A model generated the notes under the pieces. It saw only the letters and a list, made by a program, of their open reading frames with translations, ran no database searches and was not told the origin of the DNA. The position numbers and the translations under genes are program-made. From CAYNNP01 sp964398215 (GTDB lineage: Bacteria > Planctomycetota > Planctomycetia > Pirellulales > Pirellulaceae): DNA of 7,480 nucleotides. The stretch is taken from assembly GCA_964398215.1 (NCBI GenBank), contig CAYNNP010000284.1:1-7480 (forward strand). Reading direction: 5' to 3'. Of this stretch, positions 6,307 to 7,480 are shown piece by piece; position 1 is the first letter of the stretch, and every line of letters starts with the position of its first letter.

Positions 6307-7440
6307 ATGAGCGTCGTTGAGTATGCAAGTGATCTGATTCGGTTTGATTCGGTATCATCAAAGTCCAACAAGCCGATCGCGGACTACCTGGAATCATTCC
6401 TGAAAACACGAAACTTTGAAGTCGAGCGGCTTGAATACGAGCACGATGGAACCTTGAAGGTCAATGTGATCGGCCGCTATGGACACGGAACTGGCGGTCT
6501 TGCGTACTTTGGGCACACCGATGTGGTGCCAGCCGACGACTGGTCTCTTTCGGCAAATGGTCCGTTTTCACCATTCGTCAGCCAAGGCAAACTTTTTGGG
6601 CGCGGCAGCACTGACATGAAAGGCTCCATTGCCTGCATGCTGTCAGCAATCGACGAAACCGACCCCCAATCGCTTGCTCAGCCATTGTATGTCAGTTTCA
6701 GTGCCGATGAAGAAATCGGCCACTTGGGAATTATCAAAGTCGCCGAGCAAAGTAAGTTGTTCGCGGAACTCAAGACCGGCAACGCATTTGGAATCGTGGG
6801 CGAACCAACGAACATGCAAGTCATATTTGCTCACAAGGGTGGCATCGTCATGTCCATTACATCAAAAGGACTCGCTGCGCATTCCAGTTCGCATGATGGT
6901 GTGAATGCAAATTTGAAAATGATTCCATTCCTGCAAGACATGAAAGCGCTGCATGACGAAACGCAAACCAACGACAAATGGAAAGACGACCGGTTCGATC
7001 CTTCGACGGTATGCATGAACATCGGCATCAATGACCATACGCATGCCGTCAACATAAAAGCAGCTCAGTCGGTTTGCACGATTTGCATTCGCCCCATGCC
7101 GAGCACCCAATATGATGAATTGGTCAGCAGGATTCGCGCGAGCGCAAAGAAGCATGATCTGCTATTCGAGACGCCGTTTCACAACCCGCCGTTTGCTCGA
7201 GATCCCAAATCTGAAAGCATCGCTCAGTGCATTCAGACCGTCGGTGGCACACCTGGCACGGTGGGCTTTGGTTCCGAAGCGTGCAATTTGGATGCAGTAA
7301 AAGACCTAGTGGTTCTGGGGCCAGGCGACATCGCGCAAGCGCACAAGAGTGACGAATGGATATCGCTACAGCAACTGCAGCAAGGCCAAACATCCTACCG
7401 AGACCTGATCACAAAGTTCTGCCAAAATCCGATTCAATAA
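6307..7440 (+). CDS. argE: Acetylornithine deacetylase-type M20 metallopeptidase
   Basis: This 377-aa cytoplasmic enzyme is predicted to hydrolyse N-acetylornithine to ornithine and acetate in arginine biosynthesis. The M20 metal and catalytic residues are all present: His70 and Asp72 in YFGHTDVVP, Asp103 in RGSTDMKGS, Glu135 (general base) and Glu136 in SADEEIG, Glu166 in VGEPT, and His346 in GPGDIAQAHKSDEW. The middle lid and dimerisation domain begins at about HKGGIVMSITSKGLAAHSS (176-194). The C-terminal GFGSEACNLD and GPG-x-I-x-QAHK-x-DE segments resemble ArgE more than DapE (succinyl-diaminopimelate desuccinylase), and the length is close to E. coli ArgE; DapE or another M20 deacylase is the main alternative. 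The ATG at 6307 is chosen because residues before it, read from an in-frame ATG at 6181, show no family similarity and overlap the divergent gene. No other arginine gene is in the window. Confidence 0.85.
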   Translation: MSVVEYASDLIRFDSVSSKSNKPIADYLESFLKTRNFEVERLEYEHDGTLKVNVIGRYGHGTGGLAYFGHTDVVPADDWSLSANGPFSPFVSQGKLFGRGSTDMKGSIACMLSAIDETDPQSLAQPLYVSFSADEEIGHLGIIKVAEQSKLFAELKTGNAFGIVGEPTNMQVIFAHKGGIVMSITSKGLAAHSSSHDGVNANLKMIPFLQDMKALHDETQTNDKWKDDRFDPSTVCMNIGINDHTHAVNIKAAQSVCTICIRPMPSTQYDELVSRIRASAKKHDLLFETPFHNPPFARDPKSESIAQCIQTVGGTPGTVGFGSEACNLDAVKDLVVLGPGDIAQAHKSDEWISLQQLQQGQTSYRDLITKFCQNPIQ

Positions 7441-7456
7441 GACTGTCCGCCACGTT

Positions 7457-7476
7457 GGCTATCGCCCATCGGCTCA
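7457..7476. repeat. Copy 2 of the short dispersed repeat
   Basis: GGCTATCGCC followed by CATCGGCTCA matches positions 1-20 at 18 of 20 bases in the same orientation. It starts 17 bases after the stop codon of the argE-like gene. It is intergenic and close to the window edge, so its full extent cannot be seen. Confidence 0.4.
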
Positions 7477-7480
7477 TTTG

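Overview
The window looks like a chromosomal, housekeeping-type segment from a planctomycete, most likely a Pirellulaceae (Rhodopirellula-like) bacterium. That call rests on moderate base composition, few Shine-Dalgarno sequences, a type-A RNase P RNA, a Cys/Gly-rich repeat lipoprotein with a small secreted look, a Tat-exported transglutaminase-like protein, and loosely packed genes in mixed orientation. It is an inference from style, not a database match. I saw no IS element, integrase, CRISPR array or tRNA, and most genes belong to known families.

Layout. Positions 1-199 hold no supported gene but carry one copy of a 20-base motif that recurs at the far end of the window, and a weak promoter candidate. 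Positions 200-592 (+) encode RNase P RNA (rnpB). Its 3' strand of helix P1 overlaps, convergently, the stop codon of a class-IV PLP aminotransferase/aminodeoxychorismate-lyase-like gene (588-1508, -). That gene is downstream of, and overlaps or nearly abuts, a secreted alpha/beta hydrolase (1472-2512, -), so the two form a probable operon. A 164-bp divergent region then leads to a repeat-rich putative lipoprotein (2677-3297, +). A strongly structured 194-bp spacer with two long inverted repeats separates it from a Tat-exported transglutaminase-like protein (3492-4472, +).

A 54-bp convergent gap with a hairpin separates this from a sodium:solute symporter (4527-6197, -). The symporter is divergent, across 109 bp, from an acetylornithine deacetylase-type M20 metallopeptidase (argE-like, 6307-7440, +). 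The last 40 bases hold the second copy of the terminal motif.

How the genes work together. No single pathway unites the window. rnpB matures tRNA; the M20 enzyme would serve arginine biosynthesis; the class-IV PLP enzyme would serve branched-chain amino acid, D-amino acid or folate metabolism; the hydrolase, the lipoprotein and the transglutaminase-like protein are all predicted to be exported. The points most worth a second look are the rnpB/coding overlap, the pentad-repeat lipoprotein, the double inverted repeat at 3301-3425, the Asp-to-Gln change in the transglutaminase-like site, and the enlarged loop in the symporter.
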